64,000 bases of DNA, from NCBI GenBank assembly GCA_948144175.1, contig CANXME010002275.1, forward strand, positions 2,918,001 through 2,982,000. The letters are read 5' to 3'. The DNA comes from Closterium sp. NIES-65. Lineage: Eukaryota; Streptophyta; Zygnematophyceae; Desmidiales; Closteriaceae. Under the pieces are notes generated by a model. It was not told where the DNA came from, searched no databases, and was given only the letters and a program-made list of their open reading frames with translations. This document shows, piece by piece, positions 1-10,827 of the stretch (its first letter is position 1; each line of letters starts with the position of its first letter). The position numbers and the translations under genes were made by a program.

Positions 1-124
1 ACTGCCCGCCCCTGCCTCCTCCTCACTTGCCTCTCTCCCTGCAACGCTCCCTCCCCTTCCTCTTCCCCCTCCCCTTCCCCGTCCCCTCCCCCTGCCTCTC
101 CCCCTACCCCGCCCAGGGGACAGA

Positions 125-214
125 ACATCACCCCCACCAAGCACATCACCCCCACCAAGCACATCACCCCCACCAAGCACATCACCCCCACCAAGCACAT
201 CACCTCCCCCACCA
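125..214. repeat. 18-bp tandem repeat, about 4-5 copies
   Basis: The unit ACATCACCCCCACCAAGC repeats from 125 with the last copy degenerate. Being a multiple of three it stays in frame with the minus-strand RGG-box gene, where it encodes VLGGGD units. Confidence 0.8.
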
Positions 215-979
215 TCTCCTGCCTGTCCTCCCCTTCCTGTGCCTTCCGCTTCCCCCCCTTCCAATCCCCTTCCCCCAAGCCTGCCTCTCCCCCTGCCCCT
301 GCCCCGCCCCCGCCCTCGCCCCAGCGCCTTCCCCGGGCTGCCAGAGTGCCTTTCATGGGCGCTTTCACTCGCTATAGAGTCATCTCCGTGCACTCCATCT
401 CCGTTATAAGCATCCTCGTGCTCTTGCAGCCCCTGCTGCTGGCGCACGGATGGGTGTGGTAAGGGAGGCAGAGGGCCACTGGATTTGCGCTTCAGGGGAG
501 CAACAGCCCCGCCTCCCCTTCCCCCCACCCCTCCTCCTCCCCCTCCTCTTCCTCTCCCCCGCCCCCTCCCGCGCCCAGCGCCCCCTCTTGGAGCAGGCAC
601 TCCTCCCGCTGCGCCTCTGCCCCCCAGCGCCCCCCCCTCGCCCCCATCCGCGCTGTGCTGCGCGCTCCCCCTGCGCTGGTTGAGCGGAACATCCTCCTCG
701 GACTCGTCCCCCCCTTCCCCCTCCGCCTCTTCGCTCCCCTCGTCGCCCTCCTCGAAATACTCTGGCTGCTGCTGCCGCTCTTGCTGCAGGTGAAACGGGT
801 TGTAGCGTCTCTGCTGATGCTCCCCCTCCCAATCACCCGCCAAGCCTCCCCCCACGTCAACGGCTCTCCCGCCCATCCTGCCCTCCCCTCTCCTTTCCCC
901 CTCGCCCCCCAACCCGCTTACCCCCCCTAGGCCACCCCTATACTCGTCCATTCCCCCAACCCTAATTTTATCAGGATTG

Positions 980-1046
980 CTGGCAGCATGGCCGGCAGGA
1001 TGGCCGGCAGCATGGCCGGCAGCATGGCCGGCAGGATGGCCGGCCC
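980..1046. repeat. 12-bp tandem repeat (GCCGGCAGSATG)
   Basis: About five copies of GCCGGCAGCATG / GCCGGCAGGATG. On the minus strand, in the frame of the RGG-box gene, they read Ala-Gly-His-Ala/Pro. The in-frame unit length supports this stretch being coding. Confidence 0.75.
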
Positions 1047-1208
1047 TGGCATGGGCAGTTGGGGCGCGTTGGCCTGAGTGGCCTGTGCTGCCGGAACCAG
1101 CGGGCGGACGGGAGAACGGCGATTCCCCCTGAAGCGGATTCGGCGGAATAGCGGGAAGCATTCCGCGGAATCTACCTTGCCCGCGCGCGCCGTCCATAGG
1201 TATGATCA

Positions 1209-1385
1209 AATGACCCGACCCGACCCGACCCGACCCGACTTTGGCGGGCCAGCCGGGTTCCGGGTCGGGTCGGGTCGGGTCGGAACTTTTGAGATCTCTG
1301 GCCCGACCCGGGTATCGGGTGCCGGGTCAGGCTTGACCCGCCCCCGGGTCGGGTCGGGTCGGGGCCGGGTCGGGTCGGGTCGGGC
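1209..1385. repeat. Left subterminal CGGGT/ACCCG pentamer array
   Basis: Runs of ACCCG switch to runs of CGGGT around a short spacer, so single strands can fold into a long hairpin. In hAT elements, subterminal repeats are transposase-binding sites; that role here is inferred. Confidence 0.8.
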
Positions 1386-1763
1386 CGACTCCCATAGGCA
1401 GGGTTAGAGGTTCTCCTTAATAATGTGTAGGGGCGCGGGTCTAGCGACCTGCGCCTGCACGGCGCGCCGAGATGCCCTAAAACGCGGGCCTGCAATGCGC
1501 GCGCCTAGGGTGGGAGCGCGACCTGTAAATTTCGGATTTAAAAGAAACCCTAAGATGGATGGCGCGAAGTGCGAAGTGCGATTGGCTGAGTACTAACTAA
1601 ACATTATCGTGGGTTCTAGGGTAGATTAGTACGCCAATGTTGCTTGGTGGGTGGCTGCTGGCGTCACTAGCTAGTTAACCTAACTTAATCCAGATCGAAA
1701 TGCTAGTTGCTGGGAAAACAAGCAAGCGCGATTGCGATCTGGATAACATTGTCGAGAGGAAAC

Positions 1764-2000
1764 CCTCGGGTCGGGCCAGATCCCAACCCGAGATAGGGCG
1801 CGGTACCCGAAACCGGGTCGAGTCCATAATCGGGTCAAAACCCGACCCGACCCGACCCGACCCGGAATCGGGTCACGGGTCAACCCGACCCGGCCGGGTA
1901 TACCCGACCCGACCCGGCCGGGTCAGTGGTTCAGAACTCCTGACCCGACCCGGGTCAAAACCCGGGTCGGGTCGGGTCGACCCGACCCGCCGGGTCCCTA
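1764..2000. repeat. Right subterminal CGGGT/ACCCG pentamer array
   Basis: Counterpart of the left array, with alternating orientation blocks of CGGGTC and GACCCG, ending 12 bases before the right terminal inverted repeat of the hAT-like element. Confidence 0.8.
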
Positions 2001-2243
2001 TGCTCATCCCTAGCCGTCCATGCTCCCCCTTCCGCCAGCCCCCCTTCCGCCAACGCCTCTTCCGCCTGCGGCGAACCCCGGGGGAGGGATCCGCGAGGCG
2101 GAAGGCGCGGGGGTTGTGGCGGGACCGCGGAAAGAGCCCCCCAGTGGAACGTCATCGTCCCATTCGTCCTCGTCGCCGCGCCCCGCCATCCCGCGGCCAC
2201 ACCACCTGTCACCCTGCGCGCAAAGGCGCGCCTCGCCAAGTCA

Positions 2244-3592
2244 GCCTGGCCTGGCGGCGATGATGGCGGCGATCGGGTGGCCTTGGCCTTGGCCTTCGCC
2301 TTCGCCTCCGCCTTCACCTCCGCCTTCCCCCTTGTCTCACTTCTAAGAACTCTCAACTACTCGCGCGCGCTGGTTTCTGAACCGTGCGCCGCGTGCAACT
2401 CCACAGTACAAGTTGGGAAGTTGTGCGCAAGACGCTTGCTGGTGCTCCTGTGAAGCATCCGCGAGTGCATTCAAATTTGAAAGATAGGTGCTACCGCTAT
2501 TTGACTGGGGTGGGGACCAGGCCTGTCGATTCAAGGGCGTATGCCCTTAATGCCCTGAACATTCCGAGCTACTTTCGCTCCAGCTCGACTGCCAAAAGTG
2601 TTAGATTCGCACTGCACCCGTGCCACTAAGTGCCGCGCTCGACCCTCCCCGGATGCGTTAAGGGCCCAAACAGGGCCTTCCCCTGTCTCGAAGTTTTGGT
2701 TTCTGGTTGTAGGACTCACCACCCCCCCAAATTCTGCCTGACCCCGCCCCCTTTCTCCGTAGGTTGCACGAGAGGAGTGGATTTTTCCCTTAGCGTTTTC
2801 TAGCCAATCCTGTGTTTGTAAAGCGTCCAAGTCAGCTTGGAGCACCCGAATTGTCCCTTATTGTCTAGTGCCCCCCCCCCCCCCCTTTCCTCCTCGGGCT
2901 GCACGAGAGGAATGGATTTTTCCCTTAGCGTTTTCTAGCCATCCCGTGTTTGAAAGTCAGCTTTAGAGCACCCAAAATTTCCCTTCGCGTCTAAGTGCAA
3001 ACTCTTCACAGGCCCGGATTTTAAGTTTTCACTTTGGGGTGCGCCCGTGACCATTAAGGGCGCCCAAACGCTCAGCTACACCAAAAACAGGGTCAGATGG
3101 GGAGGAGCTGGGGAGCGCAAGTATGGGTCCCAGGAACTTCGACAGGCCTGGTGGGGACCTCCAACTAGTGAAGCCTCTTGCGCTTAGTAAGGAAAATCCC
3201 TCTTCCATACTTCGCGCCCCTGCTCAGCGCGTACATCACTCTAGCACTGCAGTCAGCACCTTTACCACCCTCGCATCGACAATTCTCCCGCCACCTTCAC
3301 ACGTCGCACCCCGACCTCACGGCTCGGCGGGTAACCCGCGCTCCGGGCCTCCGCCTCGACATTTTCCCAAACCTCGGTTCCAGGCCCGTCGCGCGTCACC
3401 CACAGTTCGTTACCGTTACCACTGTAGTTTCGCTATATAGTCTTCGCTCATGCCTTCGCTCATTGTACTCTTGCTTCGATAGTGCAATTCTCGTAACACA
3501 CTTGCACAAGTGCTCTTGTGATTTGAAACCCAGAAGCTGCATTAACAATAACATAATACAACAACTAATGCATTACATAATTTATCCACACA
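2244..3592. other. Intergenic region between the RGG-box gene and the NPH3-like gene
   Basis: No convincing coding frame on either strand. The left part should hold the promoter and leader of the minus-strand RGG-box gene; the right part, AT-rich near 3480-3600, should hold the 3' untranslated region of the minus-strand NPH3-like gene. It contains a diverged local duplication and a run of 15 C at 2871-2885. Confidence 0.6.
2761..2970. repeat. Diverged local duplication of about 80 bp
   Basis: Positions 2761-2852 and 2898-2972 share GCACGAGAGGA-TGGATTTTT, CCCTTAGCGTTTTCTAGCCA and a tail ending in GAGCACCC. The copies differ by small indels and substitutions, so the duplication is not recent. 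No function is apparent. Confidence 0.7.
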
Positions 3593-6500
3593 CTACCCTT
3601 CATACATGAGAGCGCGCAAGAGCGAGACGAGGAACAGCCAGAAGCCCGCCACAGCGGACTGCCCAAACTCCATGGACGCCGCGGCCGACGCAGCGAGGCG
3701 CAGGCAGCGCGGGGTGAGGCGCCCGCAGTCCACGAGGGCCAGCAGGTTCCACGTGGCGGGCCGCAGGTCCGCCTCGGCGAACGCACACACCGCCTCAAAC
3801 AACCCGTCGTGCGTCGGCCGCGCCTCGGGCGGCAGGCGCGTCACAAGCGCACGGAAATCCTCGGGGCTCAGCGGCGGGTTGCGCTTGGTGCCTTGCGTTG
3901 CGAGGTAGACGTCGAGGAGATCAGCAGTGGCCACCAGGTGGGAGTCTTGGCGCGGGGCGGCGGAGACGAGCGTGAGGAGGGCGAGGCAGGAGGAGAGGTC
4001 GAGGAAGTGCAGGTGGTGGGTTTCAAGGAGGGGCGTGTTGTTGCTGAGCACGAGCAGGATGGGGCGATCGAAGGGCGGCGAGATGAAGAGCTTGAGCACG
4101 CGCAGCATCCAGAGGATGTTGTCGTATGGTGGCTGTGCCCTGCTCCTCACACTGCTGCTCGGTGCCTGGGCCCATGGAGAGTTGCCTGCGTGGCTCGGGC
4201 TGCTGCTGCTACCTGCTGACCCCTGCCCGCCTTTCTTCCTCGTCTTCTCCTCCTCGTCGTCGTGCTGCCTGCGCCACTCCATCTTACTCAACAGAGTGAT
4301 GCCCAGCAGGAAGCTCCCCACCGTCGCCATCGCCTTGATGCCCGCGTGCTCCTCCCCCGCCTCACAGCAGGGTGCAGGGCACACGGTGGCCCAGTGGGAG
4401 TGGCGCAGGTCCCAGAGCTGCTGCACCACGCGGCGGCTGATGTCTGGGGGCAGCTTGCTCATGCCCTCTAAGAGACGATTCACCGTCGCCCAGTCATCAT
4501 TGCCCCACCGCCCGTCCCCCACCAGCTTCGACTCCAGCTTCAGAATTGCGCCTGGCGCAGAGTGGATGGAGGGAGGGGGGAGTGGCGGGTGAGATGAGGG
4601 GTGCGAGAGGACAAGGGGGAGTGGGACTACGGCTTTAATATGGCTGCCTGTCGCAGGCGAAGTAGGGCAGGGATGAGTGATGGGAGAAGTAGACAAGGGG
4701 GAATGGAAAGCGGTGTGTGGTGAAGGACCAGCACGGAAGAGGGGAGGAGGAGCACTGGGTGCAGTGCAGGTTGAGAAGGGAACAGGAAGAGTGTGAGAGA
4801 GTGGAGGGGCGGAGGGAAGAGTACCAAAGGGAGGTGCGAGAGGAGGAGGGAGAAGGAGATGGAGATGAGAACGACTGCAGCCCAAACACTAGTCACCAGC
4901 ACAGCACGAAACTCCGGCACCAATCCTCCCTTGAAGCCCCACAGTGGAATCCCCACACATGATTTCACGTTTCAGCGCCCCCAGGGGCGGCACAGCACTG
5001 ACTGGCAGCGGAGTCAACGAAGTGGCGGTTGAGGCTGAACTCGACGACCAGCGCGTCCAGCACGCGGTCGTGGTAGCAGCGTTCCAGGATGTCAAAGCAC
5101 GCCTGCCACCCCTCCGCCAGCCCGCCCTTCACCGCGCGCACCGCCACCGGTATCAGCGCCTCACTGCCGCGGTCCTCCATGCCTGCCCGTACCATACACC
5201 CGTCAAGGATGCAAGGGAAGGCAGAGGAGGGTGGGTCGGAAGGAGAGTAAGGCATGAACGTGCGCCCCATGATGCTATGGCTCTCGCAGCCGTTGAGGCA
5301 TGCGGAAGAAAGCTTTCGATAAGAAAGAAAGAAAGGAAGACGGAAAGGGAAACAAAAAATATATATACATACATATATGTATATACATATATATATATGC
5401 TAGATAAAAAATCATCAAGATACCGAGAGGGTGGCACACACCGAGGAAGCGAGCAGCGAAGAGCACAGCAGCGGCCTGGCTGGGCGAGAGGTTGGGGCGC
5501 GAGCCGTAGCACCAGCGGGCGATGATGGAGAAGGAGCGCGGACCCCCGGGGAAGCCGGTGAGCGCCACGATGGGCAGCCCCGTGGCCAGCGCCAGCGGCA
5601 TCACGCCCTGCTCCCCCTCACACGCGCTGGCGCTGGCAGCAGCGGTGGCGGCGGGGAGGAGGGAGTGGATGAGGGGGCAGTGCGGGAGGAGCACGTGGCG
5701 GTGCAGTGGCCATGTGACCCCATCGATGTCCACCACCATGTCGGCCTCCAGCCCGCGCTGCTGTAGCGTCTCCCATGGACACGCGTCCGACGCCCTGCCC
5801 TGGGATCACGTGGATGGGAGAAGGGCAGGTTGTGGGTAGGTAGAGGTGAGATGCCGGTTCCACTCCTGCATGCGTCCACCATCATATCCGCATGCTGCGC
5901 TGCTGGAATGCCTCCCAGGGGCACGGGTGCGATGCCATGCCCTGTGGGGAGGTGAGTGGAGGGAGCGCGGAAGCGAGAAGCGAGAGGGTTTAAAAGGGTG
6001 AGGTGAAAGTGACATCCAGGTCCACCTGCACTGGTGGACCGTCCCCCAGCGGCATGGGATGCATGCCATGCCATGTCATGCTGTGTGCGTGGGGTCACAT
6101 GGGGGAGGAACGGGGGGTGGTAGGTAGGAATTAACATGGGGGACCACTCCAGGCCCAATGTGAAGGGCTCCCCAAAGCATGGGGTGCAATGGCATGCCCT
6201 GGGGGCAGTCATGAGGTGTGATGGCGGGTCGGCGCCCAAATGGTGGAAAATGTCCCCGCGGCATGGGTCAGGCCAATGCCAGGCATGGGTCAGGCCAATG
6301 CCGGGCATGGGTCAGGCCAACGCCGGGCATGGGTCAGGCCAATGCCGGGCATGGGTCAGGCCAATGCCGGGCATGGGTCAGGCCAACGCCGGGCATGGGT
6401 CAGGCCAACGCCGGGCATGGGTCAGGCCAATGCCGGGCATGGGTCAGGCCAATGCCGGGCATGGGTCAGGCCAATGCCGGGCATGGGTCAGGCGAATGCC

Positions 6501-9500
6501 GGGCATGGGTCAGGCCAATGCCGGGCATGGGTCAGGCCAATGCCGGGCATGGGTCAGGCCAACGCCGGGCATGGGTCAGGCCAACGCCGGGCATGGGTCA
6601 GGCCAACGCCGGGCATGGGTCAGGCCAACGCCGGGCATGGGTCAGGCCAACGCCGGGCATGGGTCAGGCCAACGCCGGGCATGGGTCAGGCCAACGCCGG
6701 GCATGGGTCAGGCCAATGCCGGGCATGGCACAGGGTTGGGCAGATGACAGCACATGTGCCTTGGCCACACCAGCATCGACTGCACCACTCACTCACTCAC
6801 CCAGCCCCGGACCTCACCTGCGCGGTCTCCAGGGCGAGGCGGGTGCTGGCGGCGCGCACACTCTCCACCTCCAACGCCGCCTGCTGCAGCGCCCTCTCCT
6901 GCCGCCCCCGCCGCTCCCTCTCCACCTCCCCCCGCATCCCCCCTTCTTTCCCCCTCTCCTCCTCCCGCCCCCTCTCCCCCTCGGCCCTCACACCCCTTGC
7001 CCGCTGCTCCCTCTCCACCTGCTGCGCCAACACCCTCCCCTCGCTCCACCACCCCCTCCCTTGCTCCCTCCCTCTCCCACCCCACCCCCCTCCCCAGCTG
7101 CCACCCCTCTCCCCACCATCCCCTCCCGCATCTCCGCCCTGACCCTCCCCCTCGCAGCACATCTTCCCGGCGAGGGCGAGCTTGTCGTCGGACAGCGCGC
7201 TGACGTCCACCATGCTCCACAGCTCGGGCACGGGGGGGAGGTGGCGGGCGTCGGGGAAGAGCAGGTTGAGCAGCGTGATGAGGTCGATCAGAAAGCTCGA
7301 CAGGCCCGGCCACGCGGGGCACAGGCGCAGGAAGGGCAGCCACGTGTGGTGCTGTGATTGGTGCGTCATGCGCGCTGCCAGGTAGTGCACGTAGTCGCAC
7401 ACCAGATCGCCGCCCAGCGCTGCTGCAGGGGACCCCACCACCCGCACCGCCATACGCCGGCTGCTGCTGCTGCTGCTGGTGATGCTGGTGCTAGTGCCAT
7501 TAACGGTGCTGGCGGTGGGCGCTGGCTGTGGTTGCGATGGCAGCGGGGGCAGGGGGCCTCCAGCATGGGGGGGCAGGGGTGGGATGGAGGGGTGGTTGGC
7601 ATGGGAGAGGGAGGCGTCGCGGAGGGAGTGGAGGAGCAGCAGGCTGGTGGCGGGGCCCAGGAAGACGAGGTCCGCCAGGGACAGCGCTGTGGGCATGGCC
7701 GTCAGGCGGTGTGCCAGCCGTGTGAACAGCAGCTCCTTGCGCCGCCCCACGCCCACCCGCACGCTCTCCCCCATGCCCTCGCCCTTCCTGCTCGCACTCG
7801 CCCGCTCACTGGAGGCCACGTCGCTGTCGCTCTTGGTTTCCCTCAGCCCCGTGGACACAGCGCCCGCACCCCCCCTCACGCCCCTGCCTCCCACCCGCTG
7901 CACCAACGATGCCCTTTGAACCCCCCTGCTGTTCACCGGATGTCTTGGCCCTTCATTTCCTTGTATCGAGTCCCCTTGTAACGAGGCTGAGCTTCTCGTC
8001 TTACCAACACCGCCCACTTGACCGCCCTGCCCCTGCCCGTGAGCATCCGTGAGTGCGAGACCTTCCTGTAGAGTGACACAGTGCTTGAGCAGCACGATCA
8101 GGTACTGCACCGATGGCATGTAGCGCGTGCTGGACCTCAGCCCCCCCTGCTGCTGCCGCCTCAACGCCTGCTGCTGCTGCGCTGCCGCTGCAGACGCCGA
8201 TGCAGCTGAAGGGAACGGGGCAGAGGCGTCACCTTCTCCGCCCACACCTCCTCTTCCCCCACCCACTGCTGCTGCTGCTGCTGCTGCTGCTGGCGGACGG
8301 TGGTGCAGCTCCTGCATCGCCGCAGCGTGCTCTAGCGCCTCACTGCACGCATACTCAAACAGCATCGCCCGCCCCACCTCCTCCCTCTCCTCTGCCTCCT
8401 CTGCCGCCTCCTCCCCACACACCACCTTGTATCCCCCTCCCCCTCCGCTCGCCACCCTCCTTTCTGCACCACCACTGCTTGAAAGACCAACGGATGAAGC
8501 TTCTTCGCCACCTCCTGCCCCTGCCCCTGCCCCTGCCCCTGCCCCTGCTGCTCCTGCTGCTCCTGCTGCTGCTGCCTCTTTTTCTCCTGCAACATCGCCA
8601 TCCCAACCAGCAGCAGCAGCAGCAGCAGAGGTGGCAGCGGCAGCGGCAGCGAGGGAGGGGATGTGTTGGAAGAGGCAGGAGTGGGAGTGGGCAGCGAGGT
8701 AGTTGCCGATGCGCACGAAGCTCACACCCGCCTGCTGGCACGCCTGCAGCACGCATGACAGCACGGGCGCGGGCAGGGCGGCGAGGCGCGCCAGCAGGTG
8801 GTGCAGCGCCGCCATGCGCGTGGGGCTGTCGAAGGGACCCGACAGCATGGCGCTCAGATGGTCTGCTCGTGGGCCAGTGGTGTGGTGGGGTGGCGCGGGG
8901 GTGGTGCAGGGGTGGTGTGGGGGTGGTGTAGGGGAGACATAAGCACGACCATGCGAGCGGACAGGTATGACGTGGTGATGGGGTGGCAGGCAGGCGATGA
9001 GAGCAAGCAGGGGGCGGTTGCGGAGCGTTGGAAGGGCGCTCACTGTATGAAAAGATGAAGGGGTTAAAGCACAGACGACGAGGAGGAAGGGGGGGGAGGG
9101 GGGGGGAAAGGCGGGAAGGGGAGGGCGAGAGGGGTGGTGGGGGAAACGAATGGAGTGAGCAGGCGGGCGGGTGAGGGTGGATGGGACGGCGCACGTGCCT
9201 GCCACACATGCTGACGCGTGCAGCGGGAGGTCGAGCTTCAGAGCCTCCCTCATTACAAGCTCGTCCCTCGCTACTGTCTCCAGCAGCCGCAGGCTGTCCT
9301 CCCACTCGTTAAGAACATACTCGTTAATGTACCTCCACGCCTGTCGCTGCAACGAATCCTCCTCGCTCCCCTCACACATCTCGAAGAACGCTGCGCAGCA
9401 CAGCAGCTGCAACGCGTTAGTAGCATCCGCGTTAACAGGCAGCCCGTAACAGTACTGTAGAATGCTCTCGAACGCCTCCGTTCCCCCAGGTACAGGCGGA

Positions 9501-9712
9501 ATCGTGATCTCCACGCATTTCCCAAAGCCGCTCCCCGGCGCGTCCTCCCACGCGCGGCGGAACCACTTGCTGCGCGCGTAGAGGAGGCATGCGGGCGCGG
9601 AGAACATGGCGGCGTCGGGGAGCGTCAGGATGGCGTCGTGGAACTGCGGGCAGTGCTGCAGCTCCGCCAGCGCCGCCGCGCGCGGCTGAAACGCCACTCC
9701 GGCGAACCCCAT
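3593..9712 (-). CDS. NPH3-like protein with two BTB/POZ domains (five-exon model, 1341 aa)
   Basis: Proposed exons: 9208-9712, 6818-8862, 5424-5760, 5003-5182, 3593-4551. All joins are GT-AG and keep phase; the 6817/5761 intron (CAG|GTGAGG to CTACAG) is the clearest, those at 9207/8863 and 5002/4552 the least certain. Residues about 20-125 form a first BTB (VPGGTEAFESILQYCYG). Exon 2 has helical segments, Ala/Gly-rich runs and, near 745-845, a charged coiled coil. Residues about 855-962 form a second BTB (VVDIDGVTWPLHRHVLL, GFPGG, IIARWCYG). Near residue 1265 comes the NPH3 C-terminal signature ARPTHDGLFEAV followed by LVDCGRLTPRCLRLAA. NPH3/RPT2 proteins are plant-specific CUL3 adaptors in phototropin and auxin-transport signalling at the plasma membrane; they normally carry one BTB, so the second is unusual. 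The ATG at 9712 opens the first BTB and no better start is seen upstream. Confidence 0.75.
5356..5400. repeat. AT-rich TA/CATA microsatellite in an intron
   Basis: Alternating TATA/CATA repeats lie just inside the third intron (5183-5423) of the NPH3-like gene, a sharp local change from the surrounding GC-rich sequence. Confidence 0.8.
6261..6728. repeat. 22-bp minisatellite, about 21 copies, in the NPH3-like gene intron
   Basis: A 22-bp unit beginning GCATGGGTCAGGCCAA and ending TGCCGG or CGCCGG repeats almost perfectly. The chief variant is T or C at one site, arranged in blocks, plus one G-for-C change near 6494. It lies wholly in the second intron (5761-6817). Because 22 is not divisible by three and the unit lacks stops, all three plus-strand frames stay open and give spurious reading frames with a 22-residue period; these are not genes. 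Confidence 0.95.
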
Positions 9713-10178
9713 CCGTTGGAATCTGGGGATGATGTGAAGGGATTCGCGTTATCGACGCACGACGGTGCGGCGGGGAGGAATCTGAAGCCGCATGATTCTA
9801 TCAGGACACGGGCGAAGGCCAACAGTGCTCACTAAGAAGGTGTAGGGTTGCAAGCGGTGAGAGGAAATTCGTTCATTGGACAAATGCATCGCCTTTGCTT
9901 CGACTACAGCACGAGTTTTTCTACTCTCGCACCACAGCAAATACACCAGAGTGAGCGACCTCAAGTCTTCAGGTGAGGTATGTTGTCGAATGCGTTTGCT
10001 TTGCACGAAAAGTTGGTTGAATTGCTTTCGCCACGGCAAGGGTGCCTGGAAATTGGTTACTGATATTTTCGCCCAGGTAGGTGAATATTACAAGAGGAAC
10101 GTGCAGCGCGGCAAACGACATTCGTGACTGCTTCACGCGTTACAGACTTGACTTCAGCCTGAAACAGCGATCCACTAG
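9713..10178. other. Upstream flank of the NPH3-like gene and gypsy target site
   Basis: Promoter and leader region of the minus-strand NPH3-like gene. Splice-like sites occur on the plus strand (TCAG|GTGAGG at about 9972, CGCCCAG|GTAGGT at about 10077), so a divergent transcript is possible, but no protein can be assigned. It ends with the 5-bp ACTAG (10174-10178), duplicated at 40382-40386 by the gypsy insertion. Confidence 0.5.
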
Positions 10179-10454
10179 TGTAAGGAATTTTCTTAATTCC
10201 TTATTGAGGCACTCCGTGCGCGTACAATTCCAACTTTTCGGAGTTCAGGCTCGGTCCCACGACCTCGCCTTCCAAACGTCCCTCGGGTCGCCTTCGGGTT
10301 TCCCAACCCCAGACCTGCACCCAACCATCGCGCGACTCCGCGACTTCGGCCTAGCTAGCCTTGCTACATTATGCCTAGGCCTCGTTGTTTTCTTAGTAGT
10401 TGGAATCATGCGATATTGCATTATGCGCACTCTTCTTTCATACAACTCATGACA
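10179..10454 (+). repeat. Gypsy 5' LTR
   Basis: Begins TGTAAGG and ends CATGACA. It is followed after two bases by the tRNA-Met primer-binding site at 10457. It matches 40103-40381 across its length. Confidence 0.92.
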
Positions 10455-10646
10455 CTTGGTATCAGAGCTACTTTCCTAGGTTACCCTCCACTTTCCGGGG
10501 TAGTTTAGTGCAGGGGTGCAATAGACTTGGTGGGCTGCAAAGCGTCGGCTGAGAGATAGATACCGTACGATAATCTCACTCCGACTAATAGCATTTGCGT
10601 CTTCATCAAAGTCAGAAAAATCGCAGTTAACCCACTACCCGTTAGG

Positions 10647-10822
10647 ATGAGTTTCCAAAACATGAATCAAGCAGAGTTTGACGCATTTATGCAGAACTCG
10701 GGCGATGCAATCCAGCATGTATACTATGTATGGCGAGCTGGAGCGCCTGAGGGTGGAAAACGCCGAACTACGCCAGGCGCGAAGTGAAACACACTAGGAG
10801 TCACTCGTCATGGATGAAGCAA
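10647..10822 (+). pseudogene. Gypsy gag, N-terminal fragment
   Basis: An ATG at 10647 opens MSFQNMNQAEFDAFMQN. A frameshift near 10710 moves the coiled-coil part (GELERLRVENAELRQARSE) to another frame, and a TAG follows near 10790. The frame is then cut at 10822 by C1, whose target duplicate GTAGG lies at 10823-10827. It resumes at 17034. Confidence 0.75.
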
Positions 10823-10827
10823 GTAGG

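Larger units (their letters stand above)
1197..2012. mobile_element. hAT-like non-autonomous element with CGGGTC subterminal repeats
   Basis: This 816-bp element is flanked by a perfect 8-bp direct repeat GCCGTCCA (1189-1196 and 2013-2020), the target-site length of the hAT superfamily. Its ends are short imperfect inverted repeats: TAGGTATGATCA on the left and TAGGGATGAGCA on the right (reverse complement), 10 of 12 matching. Inside each end is an array of CCCGA/CGGGT pentamers in both orientations (1209-1385 and 1764-2000), a layout familiar from plant hAT elements. The middle (about 1390-1760) shows no transposase frame, so the element would depend on an enzyme supplied elsewhere. It sits inside the coding part of the RGG-box gene. 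Confidence 0.78.
1..2189 (-). pseudogene. Acidic Arg-Gly-rich (RGG-box) protein gene, split by a DNA transposon; 3' end off the window
   Basis: The minus strand has an open frame in two parts that join in phase once the inserted element at 1197-2012 is ignored. The 5' part starts at an ATG at 2189, with an in-frame TGA upstream at 2241-2243, and encodes about 56 residues: an acidic opening (MAGRGDEDEWDDDVPL) followed by GGRG repeats. The 3' part is open for 399 codons from 1197 to the window edge. It holds an AGHA/AGHP repeat, an acidic stretch (EYFEEGDEGSEEAEGEGGDE, then EEDVPLNQRR), three blocks of alternating Arg-Gly and a VLGGGD repeat. RGG boxes typically bind RNA, so an RNA-associated role is an inference; I do not recognise the family. 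The insertion puts a TAG right after Met-Asp-Gly, so the full product can no longer be read straight through. Translation could restart at 1197, or the element could be spliced out. An intron inside the 3' part (GGTAAGC near 930) is not excluded. Confidence 0.6.

Noticed and set aside
27-377. Plus-strand frame with HHPHQA repeats and Pro-rich sequence
   Set aside because: It is the antisense of the 399-codon RGG-box frame, which is longer, runs through the whole interval without stops and gives a sensible acidic/RGG composition.
1209-2000. Telomere-like CGGGT repeats (interstitial telomere)
   Set aside because: The pentamers occur in both orientations inside an element with inverted ends and an 8-bp target duplication, which fits hAT subterminal repeats and not a telomere.
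3178-3609. 143-residue plus-strand frame next to the NPH3-like gene
   Set aside because: No domain, mixed composition, ends in AT-rich sequence with simple low-complexity residues; likely chance in the 3' flank.
6250-6730. CRISPR-like regular repeat
   Set aside because: The units are head-to-tail with no unique spacers, and the window is eukaryotic.
6136-7357. Three overlapping plus-strand frames with GQANAGHGSGQ/CRAWVRPMPG repeats
   Set aside because: They are three readings of the same 22-bp minisatellite lying in an intron; the period of 22 residues in every frame is an artefact of unit length.
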